64,000 nt of DNA, from contig DASXMR010000046.1 in NCBI GenBank assembly GCA_036495525.1, positions 1 through 64,000 on the forward strand, read 5' to 3'. The DNA comes from DASXMR01 sp036495525 (lineage in GTDB: Bacteria; Actinomycetota; Actinomycetes; Streptosporangiales; Streptosporangiaceae). The translations under genes and the position numbers were made by a program. Below, piece by piece: positions 16,370-24,320 of this stretch (its first letter is position 1; each line of letters opens with the position of its first letter). The notes below the pieces were generated by a model. That model did not search any database. It was given only the letters and a program-made list of their open reading frames with translations, and was not told where the DNA came from.

Positions 16370-18013
16370 GTGAGCAGCTACCTCCTGCTGTTCGGGGTAG
16401 CCGCCGCGCTCACCTACGTGCTGACGCCGCTGGTGCAGCGCTTCGCCGTCAGGGTCGGCGCCATCCACCAGGTACGTGACCGCGACGTGCACGTGGTGCC
16501 CATCCCGCGGCTCGGCGGCCTGGCGATGTTCGGCGGGCTCGCGGCTGGCATCTGGGTGGCTGGCAATCTCAGCCCACTGCGCGATGTGCTGGCCGGCGCC
16601 CATCTGGCCAGCGGGCTGCTGCTTGCCAGTGCCCTGATCGTGGTCATCGGCTTCGCCGACGACCGCTGGGGGCTGAACGCGATCAGCAAGGCGGCTGGTC
16701 AGGCCGCCGCCGGGGCGATCCTGGTCGCCTTCGGCGTGCAGCTAAGCTGGCTGCCCGAGCCCGGCCGGGGCACCCTGATCTTCACTCCGAACCAGGGCGC
16801 GGCGCTGACCATCCTGCTCGTGGTCGCGACGATCAACGCGGTGAACTTTGTCGACGGCCTCGACGGCCTGGCCGCCGGCATCGTCTGCATCGCGGCGGTC
16901 GCGTTCTTCATCTACTACTACGCACTGACCCATTCGCTCAAGATCTCCGGCGAATCCGGCCCGGCGCTGGCCGCCGCCGCCTTGCTGGCCGGGATCTGCC
17001 TGGGCTTCCTGCCGCACAACTTCTGGCCGGCCCGGATCTTCATGGGCGATACCGGCTCGATGCTGCTGGGCCTGCTGCTCGCCTACGTGCCGATCTCCAG
17101 CATCAGCGCGCTCGACCCGTCCAGCCTGCTTGACTACCGCGGCGGCGCGATCAACCGGTTCCCCGAGGTGCTGCCGCTGCTCGTGCCGGCGGCGATCATG
17201 GTCGTCCCCTACGCTGACCTTGTCCTCGCAGTGGTCAGGCGGACCAGGGCTGGCAAGTCACCGTTCGCCCCTGATCGGATGCACCTGCAGCACCGGCTGC
17301 TCGCCATCGGTCACTCGCACCGGTCAAGCGTGCTGATCATGTACCTGTGGGCTGGCCTCTTCTCCGCCACGGTGGTCTGGCTGTCGATCGCCAGGACCCA
17401 GGCGTTCATCTTCGCCGTCACCACGCTCGCAGCCGTGCTACTGCTGCTGCTCATGACGATGCCGCGACTGCGCTGGTGGCAACGGGGTCACCTGCGGGCA
17501 GCCCCGGCCGGCGCCGCGGCGGGCCGGGCCCGTGCCGGAGCCGCTGGCTCCGTCCGGCCGCAGCCATCCCCGAACGGTGCGCTCGCCAGCGGCCAGCCGG
17601 CCGCCGCCGGGCCAGCCGCCCAGCAGGGCCTGGCCCCTGCCGCGCTGCCCAAGCGGAGAGCGCGCAGCGCGGCTCCCGGTCCCGGCGCAGGCCCGGCGAG
17701 CCCGGCCAGCCCGACGGACCAGCTGAGCGGACCGGCTGGCCGCGCAGACGGCGCGCCGGGCCAGGGCACGGTGCCCGATGGCTGGCGTGACCAGGCAGCT
17801 GCGCCCGGCGTCTGGCACGACCGCTCGGCCGCCGGCAGCCTGTGGCAGCCGCAGCTCGCCCGCACCGATCGCTGGCAGGATCAGCACAGCGCGGCCGGCC
17901 TGCACGCGGCCCCGACCGAGGACTGGCCTGATCAGGGCGGGCCAGCCGGCCAGTGGCAGCAGGCCGGGCTCGCCGAGCGTTCAGACTGGCCGGAGGACGC
18001 GCCCGGCCGGTAG
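16370..18013 (+). CDS. WecA/TagO-type undecaprenyl-phosphate sugar-1-phosphate transferase
   Basis: The 547-residue product has about ten membrane helices in residues 1-365 and the MraY-family active-site motifs. These are ADDRWG near 97, the loop NFVDGLDGLAAG near 160, and HNFWPARIFMGDTGSMLLG near 216. It loads a sugar-1-phosphate, probably GlcNAc, onto the lipid carrier for wall glycopolymers. The unusual part is a cytoplasmic tail of about 175 residues. It is Pro/Ala/Gly-rich at first, then carries repeated Trp motifs (GWRDQ, VWHDR, LWQPQ, RWQDQ, DWPDQ, QWQQ, DWPED). The GTG at 16370 follows GGAG. Confidence 0.88.
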   Translation: MSSYLLLFGVAAALTYVLTPLVQRFAVRVGAIHQVRDRDVHVVPIPRLGGLAMFGGLAAGIWVAGNLSPLRDVLAGAHLASGLLLASALIVVIGFADDRWGLNAISKAAGQAAAGAILVAFGVQLSWLPEPGRGTLIFTPNQGAALTILLVVATINAVNFVDGLDGLAAGIVCIAAVAFFIYYYALTHSLKISGESGPALAAAALLAGICLGFLPHNFWPARIFMGDTGSMLLGLLLAYVPISSISALDPSSLLDYRGGAINRFPEVLPLLVPAAIMVVPYADLVLAVVRRTRAGKSPFAPDRMHLQHRLLAIGHSHRSSVLIMYLWAGLFSATVVWLSIARTQAFIFAVTTLAAVLLLLLMTMPRLRWWQRGHLRAAPAGAAAGRARAGAAGSVRPQPSPNGALASGQPAAAGPAAQQGLAPAALPKRRARSAAPGPGAGPASPASPTDQLSGPAGRADGAPGQGTVPDGWRDQAAAPGVWHDRSAAGSLWQPQLARTDRWQDQHSAAGLHAAPTEDWPDQGGPAGQWQQAGLAERSDWPEDAPGR

Positions 18014-18078
18014 CACAAGCCGTCGTCGCCGTGTGCTCAGGCTGCCAGACCGGCTGCTGACAGTGGCGGATCGGAGCT

Positions 18079-18108
18079 TGTGATATCTTTCACGAGCACC
18101 CGTAAACT
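18079..18108 (+). promoter_or_regulatory. Candidate atp operon promoter with a Crp-like palindrome
   Basis: TGTGA (18079-18083), six bases, then TCACG (18090-18094) matches the Crp/GlxR-type consensus TGTGA-N6-TCACA except the last base. TAAACT (18103-18108) could be a -10 box; TTGTGA (18078-18083) as -35 would give a 19-bp spacer, slightly long. The site lies about 150 bp before the first small gene of the atp cluster. Function is inferred. Confidence 0.4.
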
Positions 18109-18260
18109 GGGGATGCAGTGCATCGTGATAGCTTGCGGTCACTGGCAGGGCGGCTGTGCCGCACCTGCCGGGCAGCTGGGTGTCACCTGCAGACGGACGC
18201 CAGATTTCCCGAGATAAAGTGCCCGAAACCTTCCCTTCGAGATCTCCCGGAGTTCCGCCG

Positions 18261-18665
18261 ATGCTGGCGAGCTATGCCCGTATCGTCCGCCTGTCGGCCG
18301 CCACGGCCGGCGCGGTGGGCGTGGTCATGGCTGGCCTCAGCGCGGCGCTCGGCGGGTCAAGGGGATTGCTCGGCGCCATCCTCGGCATCGCCCTGGTGGC
18401 CATCTTCTTCGCGATCAGCGTGCTCGCCGTCGGGCGGGCGGCGCGGGTCAGCCCGCAGGCCATGATGATCACGGCGCTGGCCACCTACCTCGCGAAGATC
18501 CTGCTGCTGGTCTTCTTCGTCGTCCGGTTCTCCGACACCACGGTGTTCAGCACCAGGCTGTTCGGCATCACCGCGGTGGCGTGCATCCTGGCCTGGACCG
18601 GGTCGCAGGTGCTGTGGTCGCTGCGGCTCAAGCTGCCGTATGTCCAGCCGTACGGAGAAGGATGA
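18261..18665 (+). CDS. AtpI-like membrane protein of the ATP synthase operon
   Basis: The 134-residue product has four membrane helices (about residues 8-25, 30-55, 65-90, 98-118), the layout of the AtpI-like protein that opens actinobacterial atp operons. AtpI homologues assist c-ring assembly or stability. The ATG at 18261 has GGAG eight bases upstream; an in-frame upstream extension to 18156 is less likely. It precedes a second small membrane protein and atpB on the same strand. Confidence 0.7.
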   Translation: MLASYARIVRLSAATAGAVGVVMAGLSAALGGSRGLLGAILGIALVAIFFAISVLAVGRAARVSPQAMMITALATYLAKILLLVFFVVRFSDTTVFSTRLFGITAVACILAWTGSQVLWSLRLKLPYVQPYGEG

Positions 18666-18750
18666 CCCGTGACGGCACCTCAGCTACCGGACCTCGGATC
18701 GCGGCCCGCGATCCTGGCTGCCCCGCGCAAGCCGCGCGGCGCAGCGGCGC

Positions 18751-18999
18751 GTGATGGCGGGCGGGGCGATGCGGGCCGGCGGCACCCCCGGCGGGCAGCG
18801 GCGTGCCCCTGGCCAGGGCCAGGAGGCGAACGCCGGCTGGACGATCTTCGGCTACATGATCTCCGGCATGGCCGCCTATGGCGGCATTGGCTGGCTGGTC
18901 GGGCACTACACGCACCTGCCCCTGCTGTTCCCGGTCGGCATGCTGGCCGGGATCGTGCTGGCGATCGTAGGCATCATCTACCGGTACGGCAGGCCCTGA
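18751..18999 (+). CDS. AtpZ/AtpI-family small membrane protein
   Basis: The 82-residue product has a Gly/Arg/Gln-rich start and then two helices (WTIFGYMISGMAAYGGIGWL and LLFPVGMLAGIVLAIVGIIY), typical of the small AtpZ/Gene1 family encoded before atpB. The start is uncertain: GTG 18751, ATG 18754 and ATG 18769 are all in frame without a good ribosome site. A GTG at 18669 with a good GGAGAAGG site opens another frame that runs over this gene and looks non-coding. A frameshift, or coupled translation from that start, is possible. Confidence 0.65.
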   Translation: MMAGGAMRAGGTPGGQRRAPGQGQEANAGWTIFGYMISGMAAYGGIGWLVGHYTHLPLLFPVGMLAGIVLAIVGIIYRYGRP

Positions 19000-19116
19000 C
19001 CTGCGGCCTGAGCCATCCGGTGACGACGCGACGGGCTATCGCGCGCCCTCCGTCGACTATCCGCGTCCAGCTGAAGGCAGCCAGGACGGCGCGAAGCGAG
19101 GCTGGAGGAGGCCGCG

Positions 19117-19929
19117 TTGGTCGGTGACGTAGTTCTGCTGGCTCAGGGCGGCTGCCATCTGCATTCGACCCCGAGCTGCGGCTATCCCGCGCCTGGCCTG
19201 CAGAGCTTTCTCTTCCCGCCTATCTTCTCGATCGGCAGCTTCCACTTCACCAAGCCGATGCTGCTGGCGGTGATCTGCGCAGCCCTGGTGATCGCGTTCT
19301 TCTGGTCGGCGTTCTCCCGGCCGCAGCTGGTCCCGCACACCATGCAGAACATCGGCGAGCTGGGCGTCATGTTCGTCCGTGACCAGATCCTTCGGCCGAT
19401 GATGGGCAAGCGCGGCGACGGCTACCTGCCGTTCCTGGTCGCGCTGTTCTTCTTCATCTGGGTCATGAACCTGATGGAGATCATCCCGGTGGCGCAGTTC
19501 CCGCCGATGTCGCGGATCGCGTTCCCGGTCGCGCTGATGCTGATGGTCTACGTGACCTACACCTACGTCGGCATCAAGCGCCAGGGCCTTGGCGGCTACT
19601 TCAAGAACATGATCCCGAGCGGGGTGCCGTTCTTCATCCTGGTCATCCTGGCCCCGGTGGAAATCGCGCAGTACATCATCGTGCGGCCGTTCACGCTGGC
19701 AGTCCGGCTGTTCGCGAACATGTTCGCCGGCCACATCCTCATCTCGGTCTTCACGCTGGCGTCGTGGTACCTGTTCGGGCTGGGGATCCAGCTGCTGTAC
19801 AGCGCCACGTCGTTCATCCTGGTGATCGTCCTGACCGCGTTCGAGATGCTGATCCAGGCGCTGCAGGCCTACATCTTCACGATCCTGACCGCCCAGTACA
19901 TCGGCGGCTCGCTGGAGGGTGGTCACTGA
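19117..19929 (+). CDS. atpB: ATP synthase F0 subunit a
   Basis: The 270-residue product has the five to six helices of subunit a. The essential stator arginine lies in LAVRLFANMFAGHILI (near residue 196), facing the c-ring. It forms the proton half-channels. The start is an unusual TTG at 19117, supported by GGAGGAGG about six bases upstream; no ATG or GTG in frame is better placed. It is followed by atpE after 95 bp. Confidence 0.95.
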   Translation: MVGDVVLLAQGGCHLHSTPSCGYPAPGLQSFLFPPIFSIGSFHFTKPMLLAVICAALVIAFFWSAFSRPQLVPHTMQNIGELGVMFVRDQILRPMMGKRGDGYLPFLVALFFFIWVMNLMEIIPVAQFPPMSRIAFPVALMLMVYVTYTYVGIKRQGLGGYFKNMIPSGVPFFILVILAPVEIAQYIIVRPFTLAVRLFANMFAGHILISVFTLASWYLFGLGIQLLYSATSFILVIVLTAFEMLIQALQAYIFTILTAQYIGGSLEGGH

Positions 19930-20024
19930 CATGACCAGCCAGCCAGCAGTCCGCAGCGCCGCGGGCCGTCAGTCACAGACCCGCCGGGGAAAGTCCGCCG
20001 GCACAACGGAAAAGGAAAACGCAC

Positions 20025-20279
20025 ATGCTTGATGCTCTCCATCTGGCAGCCGGCGCCACCCAGGTCCTGCAGATCAACTTCGGCGCCGTGGCCTACGGTC
20101 TCGCGGCCATCGGCCCCGGTATCGGCATCGGCCTGATCTTCGGCCACGGCGTGGAAGCCATGGCGCGGCAGCCTGAGGCGGCCGGAATGATCCGGTCCAA
20201 CATGTACATCGGCTTCGCGCTGACCGAAGCGCTGGCCCTGATCGGAATCGTGATCCCGTTCATCTTCCACGCCGCCTGA
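20025..20279 (+). CDS. atpE: ATP synthase F0 subunit c
   Basis: The 84-residue product has two helices joined by the polar loop RQPEAA. The proton-carrying acid is Glu68 in GFALTEALALIG. The first helix has the Gly-rich packing motif GPGIGIGLIFG. Glu rather than Asp and the lack of sodium-binding residues suggest a proton-driven ring. The ATG follows AAAAGGAAAA. It forms the rotating membrane ring with atpB as its stator partner. Confidence 0.96.
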   Translation: MLDALHLAAGATQVLQINFGAVAYGLAAIGPGIGIGLIFGHGVEAMARQPEAAGMIRSNMYIGFALTEALALIGIVIPFIFHAA

Positions 20280-20328
20280 GCGCGGCGGGGAGGGAGCAGA
20301 CCATGACAGCGCGAGCAAGGACACGGCA

Positions 20329-20871
20329 GTGAAGTACCTGGCAGCGACAGACCTGGGCCCGCTGCTTCCGGACGCGGTCGAGCTGATCATCGGCACCATC
20401 GCGTTCGCGATCGTCTTCGCCGTGCTCTACAAGGTGCTCATGCCAAGGATCAGCAAGACCCTGGCGGATCGCACCGACCAGATCGAGGGCGGCCTGCAGC
20501 GCGCAGAAAGCGCCCAGGCCGAGGCGAAGCGAACGCTTGAGCAGTACCGGGCACAGCTCGCCGAGGCCAGGCATGAGGCATCAAGCGTGCGCGAGCAGGC
20601 CAAGGAGGAAGGCGCCCAGATCAAGGCTGAGCTGCGGGCGCAGGGCGAGGCCGAGCGGCAGCGCATCGTCGCGGCCGCGCAAGCCCAGATCGAGGCTGAG
20701 CGGCAGCAGGCGCTGACCGCGCTCCGGGCGGAGATCGGCACGCTGTCGGTCGAGCTGGCGGGGCGCGTCGTGGGCGAGTCGCTTGAGGATGAGGCCAGGC
20801 AGCGGCGCATCGTCGACAGGTTCCTGGCCGGCCTTGAGCAGCAGGCTGCCGAGGTGGAGGCCACCCGGTGA
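20329..20871 (+). CDS. atpF: ATP synthase F0 subunit b
   Basis: The 180-residue product has one N-terminal membrane helix (ELIIGTIAFAIVFAVLYKVL) and then a long charged coiled coil rich in Glu/Arg/Gln/Ala, the peripheral stalk of the enzyme. The GTG start at 20329 is preceded by AAGGA. Its stop overlaps the GTG of atpH by 4 bp, so translation is likely coupled. Confidence 0.93.
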   Translation: MKYLAATDLGPLLPDAVELIIGTIAFAIVFAVLYKVLMPRISKTLADRTDQIEGGLQRAESAQAEAKRTLEQYRAQLAEARHEASSVREQAKEEGAQIKAELRAQGEAERQRIVAAAQAQIEAERQQALTALRAEIGTLSVELAGRVVGESLEDEARQRRIVDRFLAGLEQQAAEVEATR

Positions 20872-21680
20872 GAGGCACAAGCCGGGCCTCGCTCGCGCAG
20901 GCCAAGGAGCAGCTCGTCGCGGCGGTAGCCGCCGGCGCGCCGGCCGGCGAGCTCGGCGGCGACCTGCTCAACATCGCCGAGCTGCTTGACCGCGAGGGCG
21001 CCCTGCGCCGGACGCTGTCGGATCCGGCCAGGGAGAGCAGGGCGAAGGCTGGCCTGGCGGACATGCTGCTGACGGGCAAGGTCGGCGCTGCGGCCCTCGG
21101 CCTGGTCCGCGACCTGGTCAGCTCGCGCTGGTCGGAGCCCAGGGACCTGGCGGACGCCGCCGAGCAGCTCGGCGTGCTCGGCATCGTCGAGCAGGCGGGT
21201 CAGGACGGCCAGATGGACGACCTGGAGGACGAGCTGTTCCGGTTCGGCCGGGTGGTCAGCGCGCAGTCCCAGCTGCGGATCTCGCTGTCGAACCCCTTCA
21301 TCCAGGCGGACCGCAAGCGGGCGCTGATCGGCGACCTGCTTGACGGCAAGGTGACGCCGCCGACGCTGCGGCTGGTCACCGAGGCAGCCGTGCGCCCGAG
21401 GGGACGTAGCCTGGACCAGAGCCTTGAGTCGTACGCTGACCTGATTGCCGAGCGGCGGCAGCGGCTGGTGGCTGAGGTGCACGTTGCCGTCAGGCTGACC
21501 GACGAGCAGCGGGACCGGCTCAAGGCGGCGCTGGCGGGGGTGTACGGCCACGAGGTCTATCTCAATATCGTCCTCGATCCGCAGGTTCTGGGCGGGATGT
21601 CCGTCCAGGTCGGCGACGAGGTGATCGACGGCAGCACGGCGAGCCGTCTCGCTGAGCTGCGGCGGCGGCTCGCCTCCTAA
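20868..21680 (+). CDS. atpH: ATP synthase F1 subunit delta
   Basis: The 270-residue product is of the long actinobacterial type. An N-terminal region of about 90 residues precedes the OSCP/delta domain, and the end VLDPQVLGGMSVQVGDEVID matches the conserved delta C-terminus. It joins the stalk to the alpha-beta head. It is separate from atpF, unlike the fused b-delta protein of mycobacteria. It starts inside the atpF stop. Confidence 0.93.
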   Translation: MRGTSRASLAQAKEQLVAAVAAGAPAGELGGDLLNIAELLDREGALRRTLSDPARESRAKAGLADMLLTGKVGAAALGLVRDLVSSRWSEPRDLADAAEQLGVLGIVEQAGQDGQMDDLEDELFRFGRVVSAQSQLRISLSNPFIQADRKRALIGDLLDGKVTPPTLRLVTEAAVRPRGRSLDQSLESYADLIAERRQRLVAEVHVAVRLTDEQRDRLKAALAGVYGHEVYLNIVLDPQVLGGMSVQVGDEVIDGSTASRLAELRRRLAS

Positions 21681-21748
21681 CGGCGCGCGGACGCAGACCC
21701 AGAGCACCGCTGGCACGCCAGCACCAAGACGAAAGAGACGCGAGGACA

Positions 21749-23407
21749 ATGGCGGAGCTGACTATCCGGCCAGACGAGATCAGGGACGCGCTGGCGCGTT
21801 TCGTCGAGGCGTACAAGCCGGAGGCCGCCTCCACCGAGGAGGTCGGCACCGTCATCGAGTGCGGTGACGGCATCGCCAGGGTCGAGGGCCTGCCCTCGGT
21901 CATGGCCAACGAGCTGCTCGAGTTCGAGGACGGCACCCGCGGCCTGGCGCAGAACCTGGACGTCAGGGAGATCGGCGTCGTGGTGCTCGGCGAGTACACC
22001 CAGATTGAGGAGGGCCAGCAGGTCCGGCGCACCGGTGAGGTGCTGTCGGTGCCGGTCGGCGACAGCTTCCTCGGCCGGGTCGTCGACCCGCTTGGCAAGC
22101 CGCTGGACGGCAAGGGCCCGATCGAGAACACCCAGCTGCGCGCCCTGGAAGTGCAGGCGCCGAGTGTGGTGCAGCGGCAGCCGGTGAAGGAGCCGTTGCA
22201 GACCGGCATCAAGGCGATCGACGCGATGACCGCGATCGGCCGGGGCCAGCGGCAGCTGATCCTTGGCGACCGGCAGACCGGCAAGACCGCGATCGCCATT
22301 GACACGATCATCAACCAGAAGGCCAACTGGGAGTCCGGCGACCCCAAGCGCCAGGTCCGCTGCATCTACGTGGCGATCGGCCAGAAGGGCTCCACGATCG
22401 CCCAGGTCAGGCAAGCGCTCGAAGACGCGGGCGCGGCCGAGTACACGACCATCGTGGCCGCCCCGGCCTCGGACCCGGCTGGTTTCAAGTACATCGCCCC
22501 GTACACCGGCTCGGCGATCGGCCAGCACTGGATGTACGACGGCAAGCACGCCCTGATCATCTTCGACGACCTGAGCAAGCAGGCCGAGGCCTACCGGGCC
22601 ATCTCGCTGCTGCTGCGCCGGCCGCCGGGCCGCGAGGCCTATCCCGGTGACGTCTTCTACCTGCACTCACGGCTGCTTGAGCGCTGCGCGAAGCTGTCCG
22701 ACGAGCTGGGCGCCGGGTCGATGACCGGGCTGCCGATCATCGAGACCAAGGCCAACGACATCTCCGCTTACATCCCGACCAACGTGATCTCGATCACCGA
22801 CGGCCAGATCTACCTGGAGACCGACCTGTTCAACTCCGGTGTCCGGCCGGCTATCAACGTCGGCCGCTCGGTGTCCAGGGTGGGCGGCAACGCCCAGGTC
22901 AAGGGCATGAAGAAGGTCGCCGGCACGCTCAAGCTCTCACTGTCACAGTTCCGCGATCTGGAGGCGTTCGCCTCGTTCGCCTCTGACCTCGACCCGGCGT
23001 CCCGCGCCCAGCTGGACCGGGGCGCCCGGCTGGTCGAGCTGCTCAAGCAGCCCCAGTACAGCCCGTATCCGGTCGAGCGGGAGATCGTATCGGTCTGGAT
23101 CGGCACGACCGGCCAGCTCGACGACGTGCCGCTGGATGACGTACAGCGGTTCGAGTCCGAGTTCCTCGGCTTCGTGCAGCGCACGCACGCTGGGATCTTC
23201 GACGCGATCAGGGAGACCGGGGAGCTGTCCGAGGACACCACCACGGCGCTCAAGGACGCGGTCGAGGACTTCCGCCGCGGCTTCGAGATCACCGGCGGTG
23301 GCCTGCTGGTGAGCGATGACGCCGAGGCAGCCGAGGAAGGCGACGTCGAGCAGGAGACGGTCAAGCGCTACGTCCCGCCGAAGACCGAGCAGGGCCAGGC
23401 GGGCTGA
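21749..23407 (+). CDS. atpA: ATP synthase F1 subunit alpha
   Basis: The 552-residue product has the Walker A motif GDRQTGKT (residues 173-180), the beta-barrel N-terminal domain and the signature GRSVSRVGG. It carries the non-catalytic nucleotide sites of the head. A short acidic tail (AEAAEEGDVEQE) is typical of actinobacterial versions. The ATG at 21749 has a weak GAGGAC upstream. atpG starts 4 bp after its stop. Confidence 0.97.
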   Translation: MAELTIRPDEIRDALARFVEAYKPEAASTEEVGTVIECGDGIARVEGLPSVMANELLEFEDGTRGLAQNLDVREIGVVVLGEYTQIEEGQQVRRTGEVLSVPVGDSFLGRVVDPLGKPLDGKGPIENTQLRALEVQAPSVVQRQPVKEPLQTGIKAIDAMTAIGRGQRQLILGDRQTGKTAIAIDTIINQKANWESGDPKRQVRCIYVAIGQKGSTIAQVRQALEDAGAAEYTTIVAAPASDPAGFKYIAPYTGSAIGQHWMYDGKHALIIFDDLSKQAEAYRAISLLLRRPPGREAYPGDVFYLHSRLLERCAKLSDELGAGSMTGLPIIETKANDISAYIPTNVISITDGQIYLETDLFNSGVRPAINVGRSVSRVGGNAQVKGMKKVAGTLKLSLSQFRDLEAFASFASDLDPASRAQLDRGARLVELLKQPQYSPYPVEREIVSVWIGTTGQLDDVPLDDVQRFESEFLGFVQRTHAGIFDAIRETGELSEDTTTALKDAVEDFRRGFEITGGGLLVSDDAEAAEEGDVEQETVKRYVPPKTEQGQAG

Positions 23408-23411
23408 GCGG

Positions 23412-24320
23412 ATGGGAGCACAGCTTCGCGCGGTCAGGCGGCGGATCAGGTCGGTCCAGTCCACCGCCAAGATCACCCGTGCGCAGGAGCTCATCGCCTC
23501 GTCCCGGATCATTAAGGCGCAGCAGCGGGTCAGGGAGGCCGAGCCGTACGCGCGCGAGCTGACCAGGGCCGTCACCGCCGCGGTGAGCCGCTCGGCGCAG
23601 GTCGACCACCCGCTGACGATGACCGCCACCGACCCGAAGCGGGCCGCGGTGCTGATCCTGACCAGCGACCGTGGCTTCGCCGGCGGCTACAACGCGACCG
23701 TGCTGCGGGAGGCGCAGGGCCTGCGGATGCTGCTGCGCGAGCAGGGCGTGACCGCCGTGCCGTTCGTCTCCGGCCGCAAGGGCATCGCCTGGCACAGCTT
23801 CCGCGACCTGGAGATGGCCGCGCAGTGGAGCGGGTACTCGGAGACGCCGCGGCAGCGCGACGCCGCGGCGATCGCCAGCGAGCTGCTCGCGGCGTTCGCC
23901 CGCCCGACCGAAGACGGCGGGGTCGACGAGATCCACATCGTCTACACCCAGTTCGTGTCCATGCTGACCCAGCGGCCGGTGATCCGCAGGATGCTGCCGC
24001 TGGAGGTCGAGGAAACCGCCGAGCCGCTGGCGATCGGGCCGGTGCCGGTGTACGAGTTCGAGCCGTCGCCGCAGGGCGTGCTCGACTCGCTGCTGCCGTG
24101 GTACGTGGAGAGCAGGATCTACCACGCGCTGCTCGACGCGGCCGCGGCAGAGATCGCCGCCCGGCGGCGAGCGATGAAGTCGGCGACCGACAACGCCCAC
24201 GACCTGATTGACAGCCTCACCCTCGAGGCCAACAAGGCTCGGCAGTCGGAGATCACCCAGGAAATCAGCGAGATCGTCGGCGGCGCGAACGCGATGGCCG
24301 AGTCGATCGCAGGGAGTTAG
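23412..24320 (+). CDS. atpG: ATP synthase F1 subunit gamma
   Basis: The 302-residue product opens with MGAQLRAVRRRIRSVQSTAK and closes with the conserved C-terminal helix (QSEITQEISEIVGGANAM). These two helices form the central rotor shaft. The ATG at 23412 is chosen because homologues begin there; a longer frame overlapping atpA is not coding. Its stop overlaps the atpD start region. Confidence 0.95.
   Translation: MGAQLRAVRRRIRSVQSTAKITRAQELIASSRIIKAQQRVREAEPYARELTRAVTAAVSRSAQVDHPLTMTATDPKRAAVLILTSDRGFAGGYNATVLREAQGLRMLLREQGVTAVPFVSGRKGIAWHSFRDLEMAAQWSGYSETPRQRDAAAIASELLAAFARPTEDGGVDEIHIVYTQFVSMLTQRPVIRRMLPLEVEETAEPLAIGPVPVYEFEPSPQGVLDSLLPWYVESRIYHALLDAAAAEIAARRRAMKSATDNAHDLIDSLTLEANKARQSEITQEISEIVGGANAMAESIAGS

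Noticed and set aside
18669..19127. 152-codon frame starting at the well-placed GTG before the AtpZ-like gene
   Set aside because: It crosses the conserved small membrane protein in another frame and reads as Arg/Pro/Gly-rich text; kept only as a note on the start.
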